Shown: positions 1 through 11,800 of the stretch, in pieces
Numbering within the stretch: the first letter of the stretch is position 1
Layout: every line of letters begins with the position of its first letter
NCBI RefSeq assembly: GCF_963678635.1
Contig: NC_087064.1
Coordinates: forward strand, 58,972,338-59,036,337
Reading direction: 5' to 3'
DNA length: 64,000 nucleotides
Source of the DNA: Symsagittifera roscoffensis
Taxonomy: Eukaryota > Xenacoelomorpha > Acoela > Convolutidae
Notes under the pieces: generated by a model
Seen by the model: only the letters and a program-made list of their open reading frames with translations
Database searches by the model: none
Told to the model about the DNA's origin: nothing
Made by a program: the position numbers and the translations under genes

Positions 1-46
1 GTTTTAACCAGTTTTGCGATTTTGAGGCGATTTCACCAGAAACCTC

Positions 47-141
47 ACCAAAAATCGAATTATGGTTTTTTTCGCCAGAAATCGAGTTATGGCTTTTTTT
101 TCTCCGATTTTCACCAGAAATCGAATTATGGTTTTTTTCGT
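47..141. repeat. Short tandem repeat, three copies of a CCAGAAATCGA-TTATGG unit
   Basis: Three imperfect direct copies (near 48, 72 and 112) of AAATCGAATTATGGTTTTTT-like units within the intron upstream of the first visible exon. They create a meaningless minus-strand open frame. Confidence 0.6.
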
Positions 142-252
142 TAAAAGCCATTTGAGTAGCGAATGGGTTCCTTCGCAGCTAAAGGTTTTTTCCACCGTGA
201 GTTTAAATCTAGTTGTACACATGTGATTTAATTCTCTTTTGTGACTTTCTAG

Positions 253-447
253 GCACTGTTACATTTCCGGCTAATGGGAACTCTTCCGATTTCATCAGAG
301 TGGTGTCTCCAAACACGAAAGCAGATGTCATTTTGGATCACTTCTGCAAATCTGGTTTAAATAACGTCAGATTGGATAGCTTAGAATTAGTAATTTCTGT
401 GAATGGAACATTTAATGAATCTCCCCAAAAAGCCGACGCCCAAAAAG
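253..447 (+). CDS. TRPM exon (N-terminal homology region start)
   Basis: Acceptor CTTTCTAG ends at 252 and donor GTCAGT starts at 448. The exon begins with 2 nt of a codon and ends with 1 nt. It encodes RVVSPNTKADVILDHF and LELVISVNG, matching the first conserved TRPM block (dT-type strand, then LvISV-G). It joins in phase to the exon at 4030, not to the tempting acceptor at 1754. Confidence 0.85.
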
Positions 448-3400
448 GTCAGTGAGCTTTTTTGCAGAGTTTTTCATCACAGTTTTTCTAATAGCCTAAA
501 TGGAATTACAGGAATTGCTTTATTATGTTACGAAGCCTCGTTTTTGCTGGTAAACTAGAGTGTTTAGAACATTGTATGTCATCAACACAGTATCAGCGAT
601 ATCTGCTAATTGTTCCGACTTTCGATACGAAAGTAACGGAATATTTGTGCTCGGGGTGGGTTTTTTTTCTTCAGACAAACTTCGACTTTTTAACTAGCCA
701 TTTTTGACGGAATATTTTTATATCATTCGAAAAGTATTGTTGTCTTGAGCTTAAATTTGAAAAGATATTTTACCGTAAAGTTATGAGGGTTCAAAGATTG
801 CCATTTTGGCCATTTTGACCAATTTGGGACAATTAACGCGCGATATAATTTTTTAACAAATACTTTTTTATCCCCCATCGAAAATATCGACTCCCTAAAA
901 TCAAATTTAAAAAGATATTTTACTCCGATCAATTTTTGGGAGGTTGAAAACTGCCAATTTGGCCATGCTCTGACTAATTTACGCCCGCTTTGTTGATTTT
1001 ATCCATAATCCCGGAAGCGTGACGCGATATACTTATGGGTGGCAAGTTATCACAACAAAATCGTTCCGAAATGGATTGAGGCTCGTTCCGAATTGGATCG
1101 TTCCGAATTTGTCGTGTTCATTTCTTACGGCTCAAACTTTTACATTTGATCTCTGATATTATCCAAAACCTATAGCTTTTCGATATTTTCTTTTCCTGAA
1201 AACTATTGGATATAGATTAAGGGGAAGTCGGAACATTCAAGGCTTTGCCTTGATGTACGAGCGTTCCTGTTTTGCTGTATTTGAATTCTTTTTTAAATTT
1301 TACTTTGCTCAAAAAAATACTTCCATTTCATAGTTTTTAATAAACACCAGAAGCAGACGTAAGGGTGAAAATATGGATTTTATTTCTAGAAAAGTGATTA
1401 ATTTTCAACTTTTTCTTTGGGCGTTAAACGAGAACTTTAATTTATTTATTCGGTGTTCGCAACCTAAACAAACCAAGCTAATACTTATTTAGTTTGATGT
1501 AAATTCTTTTCAGCACAAAGAATACTCTCATTTCATTCATTGTTTTTTTTTAATATTCACCAAAGAAAACAAAAAGTGAAAACTATAATCAAAATTTTCA
1601 ACAAACCCGAAACTGTTTTAATTTATTTTGGTAAAGTATGAACCACGATTGAAAGCTTTTAAAGTGATCATTCTTTCAGTGTCTTAGAACGCTTTTTGTG
1701 CTTCCAAGTTTGTATCGAAATAAACACACGGATCCAAATTTTTTCTAATTTCAGGTACAAAGGAGAAATTTAATAAGAAGTCTGACCGTACCAGGACAAA
1801 ATTTGTTCGTTCTTGTAGCTGCTACTTTTGTGCTAAGGAAAAATTTATATGTCGAGTCAATTTTAAGGTACCTCCAACTGTACAACGCTTTGCCCTGATA
1901 GGAGAGGACATGTTGGTAGAAATTTTCTTGACACTATAAGTAGAAGCAACTTGGATCCATGTGTTTGCTTCAATGTAAAGTTACTAGCCACAGAGATGAA
2001 GAAAATTCAGTGATATATCATATTGAATTTTTTTTGTGATTTATGCGTTATCAAGGAACTACTCAAATTAATGCCCAATGATATTTCAAAAACTTTTTGT
2101 TATTGACTGTTTTGGATGAGATTGAAGGTGGATGAAGTGAGAGTCACTTTTTGACCTAAAACAACTTATAACAAAGTAGAATTAGATAATATTTGTTGAG
2201 CTGCAATTTTTTAAAACGTTTCGCCCAACACTCAACGGAAACTGTAAACTTGACAAAAGTTGTTTTCGTTTTTTTGCCGCGATAACTGCTGTCTGAACAA
2301 CCGATGCTTCTTATACAGCACGTGGCTAACTATGCTTGTGTAGGGGCGGATTAAGGAAGGAAACAAGAGGGGCGTGGACGCCCCCTCCCTCTCAGGGATT
2401 CAACCCCCTCGCCAATCAAAGGGTCTTCTCTTTGGTACTTCTGTATGACATCAATTTTCGACAACCAACCCTAAAAATTTACTAAAGAAGCGGAGAAGCC
2501 ATTTATCGCCAAAATATACAATTTATGAATGGAAACGCGCGCCGAAAAACGCAATTTTTGGTTAACAATTTTTTTTTTGAAAACTTGTCTCCCTCCCTAG
2601 ATCCGCTCCTGCTGGTCCTAGATCCGCCATGCTTGTGATTACATCCGCCCCGGCTTTGGAGTATATTAAATAGAGATTGCGTTTTTTCTACACATTGTCA
2701 ATGAAGTATCATTGGGTCGAGTGATGTATCAATATGAAGCCCTATCTGTCTTGATGAAAGTTCTACAAAAAAAACTCCACTCGATTAATTGCAATCGGAA
2801 TGAAGAGGCCAAAATGCTTTTTTGAAACCTCGTTTTGAAAAAATTTTTGAAGAAATTTACTTGAACCGTTCAACGCAAAATTTTGTATAAACGCAGTCTT
2901 TATAGTGCTTAAGGAGGTCACAAAAAGTGCCGAAAATCTGTTTAAAGAGTTGAGATTGTTCATCATACAAAGTATTGAATTATTTTTGGTCTGGATTTTG
3001 TTGCCTTGTCCTTGGGCTCAGGAAACTGATCATGGTGATGGGCAGTGGCGGATTTGGTGGGAAGGGGAGCCCCCTCACCAACCACAGGATTCACCTTTGC
3101 AATTGTTTTATGACCTCCATTTTTGGCCGACCAGCCCTAAACTTTTTCCATATACGCTTTTGGCGCCAATGTATTAGAAAGCGTTATCGAACAGCCGGAA
3201 TATGCTTTTAAATACTCAAACCATCGGACTTTTTTTTGGGTTGACAACTTTTTAAACATAATCATTTGAATCACATACTTTTCTTGCAAACTATCTGAAC
3301 AAATTTGATATCATAGGTTTAATCAAAACAACATTTTTTTGAAAGCCTTTCTTTAGATTTGACTATGCCCAGTTTGTTAAGAAAAAAGTTATGGCCTTGA

Positions 3401-6400
3401 ACCTAATCGAAGTTTTGGAACTTAAACAGTGTTTTGGAAACCTTTTGACTTTAACTACCGTGGCATTTCTCAGGTTATGTTCAATTGTGAAACCCGGTTT
3501 AGGAAATATTTTCAGCTTAAGCGGCCACCACCTGCTTTTTGCAGAAAAACTTTATGGATTTTGGAAATTCTTTTGACCATTTTTTAAGAAAATTACACAA
3601 TCAAATCTGACATGAAAAGTTTAATTGAAAAAACCGGTTGTGATAACGGTTCCTGCAGAAGCGGCGACTCCTTAGTTTTTTTAACGAAAAATGTTATCTC
3701 CTTGTGAAAATTGATTATCTCAAAACTTTTCACTCTTCTCACTTATTTCAGTAGAGAAACAACTATGTTTTTGGCAAGTCTAATTTTTGAAATGACAATT
3801 TTCGTGCCACATCAGTGTAGCAAATCCAAATAATATCAAAACGTACCTCCAGCCTCACCTGGGCCCTTTTTGTTTTTTTTTGTAGCGGCATGCAAAAATT
3901 GTGGTTTGCCTAATTTTTTTCAACATTTAAAATTTTTTTTCGACTAATGTTTTTCTTATGTTTGTGTTGTATCGCAAGTGGTGGGAAATTTTTATCCATT
4001 AAATATTTATCCATTTCTGTTATCTCCAGAATTCAACAATTTGAAGGAGGCGTTGGCCAATATCCTCATTATTGGAAATGGATGGGTAGTCAGTCCAGGT
4101 GAATCATCCAATCAGCTTTTCAGTCTGGAAGATGTGGAGCAAAAGTAAGGGAACTAAGTTTTGTCGTTTAGAACTAAGTTTTTACAAGATGTAGCTCGGG
4201 TGAAACAGTTCTAAATCGATAGCTTAATAAAACTATTTTGTTGCCGCGGTTATTCATTTAGAAAGAACAAATTATTTTAAAGAATTGTTAGATTTTCTTC
4301 AGACAAAAACAATTCCTAAAACGTCCCCCAGATCGAGGTTTTTCCCAGGCTTGCCTACCCAATACCCTAGTTGGATGTAGTGTACATTACTAAAACCAGA
4401 GTCAAACCAATTGAGTAGTTTTTAAGCAGACTTCATCTAACATATTGTTCCAGAGTAATTGGTTTTGAACACTTTTTAAAAATCAGGGAACTAGCGGTCG
4501 ACTTGAAACAATCATTCAATTTCGTGTCAGTGGCTTTTGTTGAATACGAGAAATTGGCGGACAAACAAGTGCTAGTTGAGCCTGTCAGTTCCAATCTGAG
4601 GATCTACAGTCCTTCATCGACACACCACAACATCATGTCTGAAAAAAGGTGAGGGTAATGAAAAGATTCAGTCATCCGGTTGAATAAAGCGGCTCAATCC
4701 TATTTCTGAGTTCGGCACGTAACTGAATCAACATAACTGCAAATTAAAAGTTTCTCTGCATCGGTTTGTCTAATTGTTTTTATTTGACATTTTGTTTCAT
4801 GCAACCCGGAGGTTAGGGAATACATGCTATATGATATAATTTTAAGAATTAACAAGTAATCATTACGAGACCAAACTGTGCACTATATAGGCGCACAGTT
4901 TGGTGTCTGCATGTCATTGGAATCCAAAGACAAGTCTTGAAACACAATCTAAACGTAAGTGGGTTTCCCTTAGAGCATTTTGGTGGATTCCGCAACAAGC
5001 GAATTTAGCTAGTTATTCTGGATTCCGCAACATTCAGCGGATTCTGCAAATTACAATCAGATTCCGCAATTTTTTTATTAGACTGTACTAAACCAGTTCT
5101 GGCGTATGAACAATTGAAAGCTGAGGCTACAATTACCAACTAACAAAGGCGAAATTTAAAAGCAAGGATTTAACGATTGTCAGCGGAATCCATGAATTTA
5201 TCTTAAATCATTGGTCAACTAAATCGTGGTTGTACCATTTGGTATTTGGGTTAAATTTCCCAGCAAGCAATTTTCGGGATCACAGTTTTGAGAACACAAC
5301 GCTAAACATCCCCGAATAAAACCACTTTTTAAGATTAGTATCATGCAACATTTGATTTTTTTTCAGTATTTGAGATCTTTCCAGATATTTTTCAGAGATG
5401 CAACAACAATTGAGCTATTTATTGAAACAAATTGAACGAAACGTATTGTCAGCAATTGAGATTATACGGCGCGCTGCGCTGTAAAAATGAACAAACTAAG
5501 CGGAACAAACACACATGAAGATTGGTTCGTGTGCACATGCGTTGCTTAATGAGTATGTGATTATAACAAATTTTCTTTCGCGAGCGTCTTTGAAGCATTA
5601 GTGGGTTTGTGTGTAGTAAGTAGTAAATTAAACTTTTGTCAGTTGCTTAATTTTTGCCTTCCCAATAAATTGAGTTCAATATTGCGCATCTGTTTTGTTC
5701 ATTGGAAATCTGATTCGAAATTTACTAGTTTCACAAGCTTAGTTTTAGATTGCGCATTTTGCTTGTTTGGACTTGGAAGTATACTTTTTTGTATGTTTAC
5801 GAGAAGATTTTTGGCTCATTTTGACTGTTCGTTTGCATGAGTTAAATGAAATATCTCTAAATAGACTTTTTGAAAAATTGTTGGAGTTAGCTAGGATGAC
5901 TGTTTGCTTAAAGTTTTTTGAAGCAATAAAAAATTTGATTCGATGCAACTTGATTAATAAATTTTTGAGGAAAAAGGCTACTCACTAATGTATTTCAATG
6001 ATTTGAGCTGTAAAATCTACAAGTGATGATACTGAGGTGATAATGAACTGATCGGGCCAGTGGGCAAGTAAGAGTCGGTGAAAGGTAGAGTGTAGACTTG
6101 CGTTTTTATGGTAATGATGGCGCACTTTCCGATGCAAAAGCCTCACTAACCGAAAAAAGCCAGTAAAGAGAGCCAGATAAAGGTGGTACAAAGAAGTATC
6201 TGAATCAATTGATTTTTTCTTTGTTTTCGTTTGTTCCTGTACGAATAAAACGAAATCTAAGCTCAAGAAAGGGTACAAGAGGCGAAAAGATTTGGGGCAC
6301 ATTTTGAAAGAAATTCTGGCGATCTTCGTGTTAGCAAAAATTTTGAGTAATCATTTTGGTCTGAAAGGAACCCCTCGCTGTGTTTTTGTGCTTTTCGGGC

Positions 6401-8574
6401 GCTTTTTGCATTAAGTTTTCAGTGAAGTGTTCAGGCGATCTCGTCGCTTGTTGTTATTTGGTAACTGTTTTTTGGCATACTTACTTAGCTTAACGTTAAA
6501 TTAAATTTTAGGCTAAGCGTTGGTTTCTTACGTTTTTTTAGTGGTCGCAGTGTCACCTGAAAAAAAAAAACGGAATATTTATGCTAGGTGTGGTTTTTCT
6601 ATTCAGTCAACTTTGACTGATCGAGAAAATACTTTTCAACCAAATTTTTTTATTTCGCATTGAAGATATCGACCTCCTGAGTTCAAATGTAAAAAGATAT
6701 CTTAGCTCCAATTATTTTTTGTTAAGTTCTAGGGGTTTTAAAACTGCCAAATTGAGCATATTCTGGACTAAGTTATGATCGCTTTGAAGAGTTTGTTCAT
6801 ATTGCTGAGAGCGTAACGCAAATTATTTATGCGTACCAAATTATCCTGCGCAACAAAATCGTTCCAAATGCAATTGAGGCTAGCTAATCGGTTCCATCGT
6901 ATTAATTTCATAAGACTGAATATTTCACACTTTGATATTGTCCGAAATTTATATGTTTTCGATATTTTTTTTCCTAAAAACTAATCGATCTGAATTAAAG
7001 GACAGTCGGAACATTCAGTGTTTTGCTCTGATATACGAGCAGTCTTGTTTAGATTACACATTTCGCTTATTTGGAAGTCCACGATTCATTTTGTCTATTT
7101 GTTTGCTGTGTTGCTCCAAACTTTGGAAAAAGCACCAGGGAAATAAATTTGTCATCGAAAACAGCTGTTTAGGTTTTTTCTTGCTAACTTTGTCTTCGTT
7201 TTCTAAAAATCAATGTTCTCTTTGACCATTTGGCTTCTCTTTACTTAAACTTTAGAGAACTGATAAAATTGCCGTGTTTGGAAAAAATGGATGTGAAGAT
7301 CAGACATTTGCGCAATATAGGATTTTTTTGACGTCCTTAACCAGCAGAACGAAATCAAATAAAGTTTTGTTGTTTTTTTTGAAAATTTTATTCGATCTTT
7401 GAGATAACGGCTCAGAATGTTAACTAGCGTAAATATAAATCTAATAAAATTTTCTGATCAGTTTAAGGGCTGGAATCATTTTCTTAACATCATTTCAGAG
7501 CCTACCAGTTTTAGCGACGCTATGCGCTATTTTATCAGGGGCGGATCTAGGGTTTTCTCGGGTAAGGCGGATTTTCAAAAAAGTTTCGAAAATTTCGTCA
7601 ACCTTTTTTTTAGGTCGACCTTGATTTTTTGAGCTCTCCCAAATCACTATTAAGACCCCATTTTGACCAAATTTTCTGCGGCGCAGGCAAGTTTTTGAAA
7701 AAACAGGCTAAAAAAAGCATTTTTAGCTGTTTTTTGGAACAAACTTTGACCAAAAAAAAAATTGCGTTTTTTCGGCGCGCATCCTACACTCAAAACTAAT
7801 ATATTTTGGCGCCAAAGGCGCTTTTTGAAAAAATTTTTGAGTCAGTCAACCAAAAAAATATATCTTAAAATAGTACAAAGGGGGATCCCGGAGGGGTGTA
7901 AAAGGCCTGAAAAGGCAGTCTGAACATTCATGACTTTGCCGTGATACAAACAGTATTGTATGAAATTTGGTTTTCAACAAAACTCGTAATCTCACTCCTA
8001 ATTGTTCCAATTTACGAAAAAAGTGACGGAACAATTGAGATTGTTTTTTCTCCACACCAATTTTGATTTCTTAACTAGCAACTTTTGACAATAATTTTTT
8101 CATAACATTCGAAAGGTACTGTTTTCCTGCGCTGAAATGTGAAAAGATATTTCACTTGTGATTTTTTATCGTACAATAATGGGATTTAAAGATTGCCAAT
8201 TTGGCCAATTTGCGTCAAGTAACGCGCAATAGATCTATCACTGTGTACTTTACATTGCGTGCCGGGGAACAATTTTCTGAATAATCTCAAAAGTTAAGTT
8301 GAAGGTGTTTTTCGAAAAAAGTGAACACGGACTTCAAAAAACAGTTGGAACTTTAAAGGCATCGCACTGATACAGGCAATTTTTTTTTCACAAAATATAT
8401 TACCATGTTATGATCGATCGTTTTTGTTTGCGATAAGTTTCATTTTGTTATTTCAGCCTTTCTTGTACATCTTTTTTTTTCTCTTTCTCCTCTCTTTCCC
8501 TCTCTCTCTCTCTCTCCTATTTCTCTCCTATCTCTCTCTCTCTCTCTCTCTCTTATTTCTCTCTTCTCTCTCTT

Positions 8575-8620
<46 letters not shown>

Positions 8621-8738
8621 CTATTTCTCTCCTATTTCTCTCCTATTTCTCTCCTATATATCCCCCTTTCCGCTATTTATCTCTTCTCTCTGTTTTCCTC
8701 TCTCTCTCTCTCTCTCTCTCTCCCCTATTTCTCTCCTA

Positions 8739-8782
<44 letters not shown>

Positions 8783-8811
8783 CATCTTTCTCTCTCTCTC
8801 TCTCTCTCTTC

Positions 8812-8860
<49 letters not shown>

Positions 8861-11800
8861 ACTCTCTCTCTCTCTCTCTCTCTCTCTTCCTCTATGATAA
8901 GTATTATAAGTTTTTTTGAGATGCCAAAATTGCTCAAACACGCTTGGGTATTGCCTCAAAAATAACTTTTATTGCGACTTTCGAAGGTCGTTTCGAGCTC
9001 TTTTCTAGTTCCCCTTCTTGGCTGCATAAAATGAACAGTTTGAACACTTTGTTTTTTGTTTCAAAAAATGTACTATTAGCAATTTTGATACAATTTTTTC
9101 TTATTCGAGAGTTGTGGTTAACTGGAGAGCAGCACGTAATAACCATAAGATTTTGCAGCCTATCCATAATCAAACTGTTGTTGACTCGTTGCAATGGAAA
9201 CCCGCAGCCTCGCGACAATTCGTACCTAAAACTAAGGTTTTTTTATTGAGGCAGGAGTGCAATTGAAAACAGTCAAAATGTCGTCGAATATTCTATAAGA
9301 AAAAGTTAATTTGAGTTGAAAAAGTTAATATTCTACAAGAGCCATTTTTGAGTTTTAGTACTTCTGAAAGTCTTCATATACTGTCATCAGAGAACACTCA
9401 CTTAGTCATAGTTGATTCAACTTCAGCCGAAAAAGGTGAACCGAAGAGTGATCTTCGAGAGCTGCGTACTTCTTTTGAGGAGTGTTTGATCGCAGAGAGA
9501 AATCGGACGCTACCCCCCATAATAAACATCTTCGCCGGTGGATCAGATGCTGATATTACCAAGTAAGACTAAAAAGTTTTGTGCTGGTATAAGTCTGGGT
9601 TGTTTCCTGCGTTTCCTTTTCCCACCTGTAATATTTTTCTTTTAAAAAAATCATCTAATCGAAATTTCTTATAATGATCCTTGTGGTCAGAAAACGTTTT
9701 GCTACTTGAACAACCACTTTGTTGTTGTTGTTAGTTTTGTTTTTTGCACCAATTTTTCAAATATGATGTTTTGGACGCCATCTTTTCTACCTATAGTGGC
9801 TTTCAGTATGATGCAGAAACTGGAAAGGAACCAAACTGTCATTCTTATTTCTGGCCTTGGTGGACTTTGTGATCTCGCCGTTGACGCTCTCAGCAACACA
9901 GGTTCCAGGAAATTGAACTCAGAAAACCCCGGATTGTGCGAAAGACTGGCGGCCTTCCAGAAGAGAGAAAACTTACATTTGGTTGACTTGTTAACCAAAG
10001 ACAGTCACAAACAGGTGTATGAGGTTGGATCGAAGCTACTCTCGCCCGACAAGAGAATAAAGTTGGGTAAGATAAAGTTTCATCACATAACAGCCAGCAG
10101 AAAAATTAACCTGCTGTATAAGGGCTAGGCCACTGAAAACGAAGCGCTGAAAATTCCGATTGAAATTTCAGGTGTTATAAATTTTTTTTTCAAAAAAACA
10201 TGCCTGAAAAAAATCAAATTTTAATTTTTTTAAAGTTTTTTAAAAATCTTCCCCTGCATCCAATGTTAACTGCAAAGCGTATGTTTCGCGTATACTATTT
10301 GAATCCATTATCGTTCTTCAAATCAAATTTGGAATAATTTACTACCCGGGCAAAAAACTGGAGTTTTTGCGCGCATTTATCAACCCAAGTTGGCCAGTTT
10401 GAAAGTGTTCAAGCCCCAATAATTTCACACAAAACATTTACATGCTAAATATTTGATAAAGTTTCAGCTGAAGAGTTTCAATCACTTCAAGATGCTAAAA
10501 CAAATCTGTCAAAGCAATTGAATAAAAAAATCCAATCGGTTTAATTGAAAAACAATCCAAACATTACTTTTTTCCTTTTGTTCGCGCAGAAATTGGATCT
10601 TCTCGGAGCAGAACTTGATCTTCTTGACTTTTTCCCCATATTTCCCGTACTAATTCTCTAAAGGCAACCTGAGTTTGTAATTGAGTGACGAGAGAACAAG
10701 GAGTGAGGAGTGTGGGGGACAGTTACCGTACCATAACCTAAGTATCTCACAGGACATGAGAGAGAGGGAGATTGAGAGTTCTTAAAATGGTATATGTAAC
10801 GTTCTTTACCCAAAATGCTTGTCTACCTGAGACATATGAAACAATATCCAAACATAAAAAAGGCTATTTAGCTGTATGAATACTGGATATATTTGCCAAA
10901 GTAATTCAAATTGTCTTTTTGGAAATTGATTTTAATTGATTTAGTTGAGACTTGACTTTTGTTCATTAGCAATTGAATTTTTTGATATGTTTCTGTTGTT
11001 GTCTGTAAAGTTTTTGACACGTGGGTCATAGTAGCGCGAACATAGCCAAGCCCCTTTGCAAGTTGCAAAAAAAGTCTGTTTTGTCGAGGCATCTCGTGTG
11101 TCGTCAATAGTAGTAGTCGTAGTCAAAGAGTTGTTCGTAATGATGTTTCTGATGGTGAATATTCTATTTTTCTGCTGCATCTTGTGCTGTTGTCAATGAC
11201 GAAGTTGCTGTTGATGGGATATGGATTCTGCTGAGTCAGTATCCAAAGCTAGTGAGCTACGATGCTGCGGCTGTGTTCCAAACCACAATATCCATTGCTG
11301 TCGTGAATATGCTGCAGAAAGAGGCGATTGGGTTGTTGTTGTGCGTCCATGGTTACAGGGTGGCAGCTGGAGAGAACAATTGTTGCTTTGCTGGGTCGTC
11401 CTTTGGTCCGAAGACAATCATGTTCCTCAAGGAAAGAGCAGAGTGATTGCAGTCGGCTGCAGGCTGGTATTGTGGTCTTTTTCCTAAGGCTGCCATCTTC
11501 CTTGAGGAAAATGTCGATTTGGGAATTCTTCGCAATATAAGCAAACGCATTAGCGAGGTCTTGAATTGTGAGCTGGGGGCGTTTATTCGCTTTAAAGTTC
11601 TGTACAAAGAGCTTTAAAAACGCGGTCACTTTTAGAGCTCGATCCATGTGCTGAATCTGCTGTAGTCAATCACTGTTGAGATTGGGTGTCTACTGAGGCT
11701 TGCTGTCGGCCGGGTTTGGCTGTCTGTCTTTAGAACATCTGTCGAAGGCTGTAACTTCATATGAGCGGGCCAATAAGATGTAGATTTTCAAACGAAGGTT

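Larger units (their letters stand above)
448..4029 (+). other. TRPM intron with repeat debris
   Basis: Holds one full-length-like copy of repeat family 1 (611-1272) and two copies of family 2 (2342-2627 and 3043-3200). The remainder is AT-rich with no coding similarity that I can see. A possible acceptor at 1753-1754 followed by 37 open codons is out of phase and was rejected as an exon. Confidence 0.6.
4649..9358 (+). other. TRPM intron with repeats and a microsatellite
   Basis: Contains the family 3 hairpin (4869-4905), three or four family 1 fragments (6571-7050, 7903-7960, 7965-8385), a family 2 copy (7535-7830) and a CT-rich microsatellite (8471-8894). Open frames here are short and low-complexity. 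No coding similarity recognised. Confidence 0.6.

Noticed and set aside
1755-1867. Possible TRPM exon after acceptor TTCTAATTTCAG with 37 open codons rich in cysteine
   Set aside because: Its exit phase does not fit the next exon at 4030, whereas the exon 253-447 joins 4030 directly in phase. The encoded residues do not resemble TRPM at this point.
5985-6302. 105-codon minus-strand frame
   Set aside because: No recognisable domain, no splice or promoter context, inside a host intron; chance frame.
8424-8959. Long open frames on both strands over the CT repeat
   Set aside because: Pure low-complexity translation of a microsatellite.
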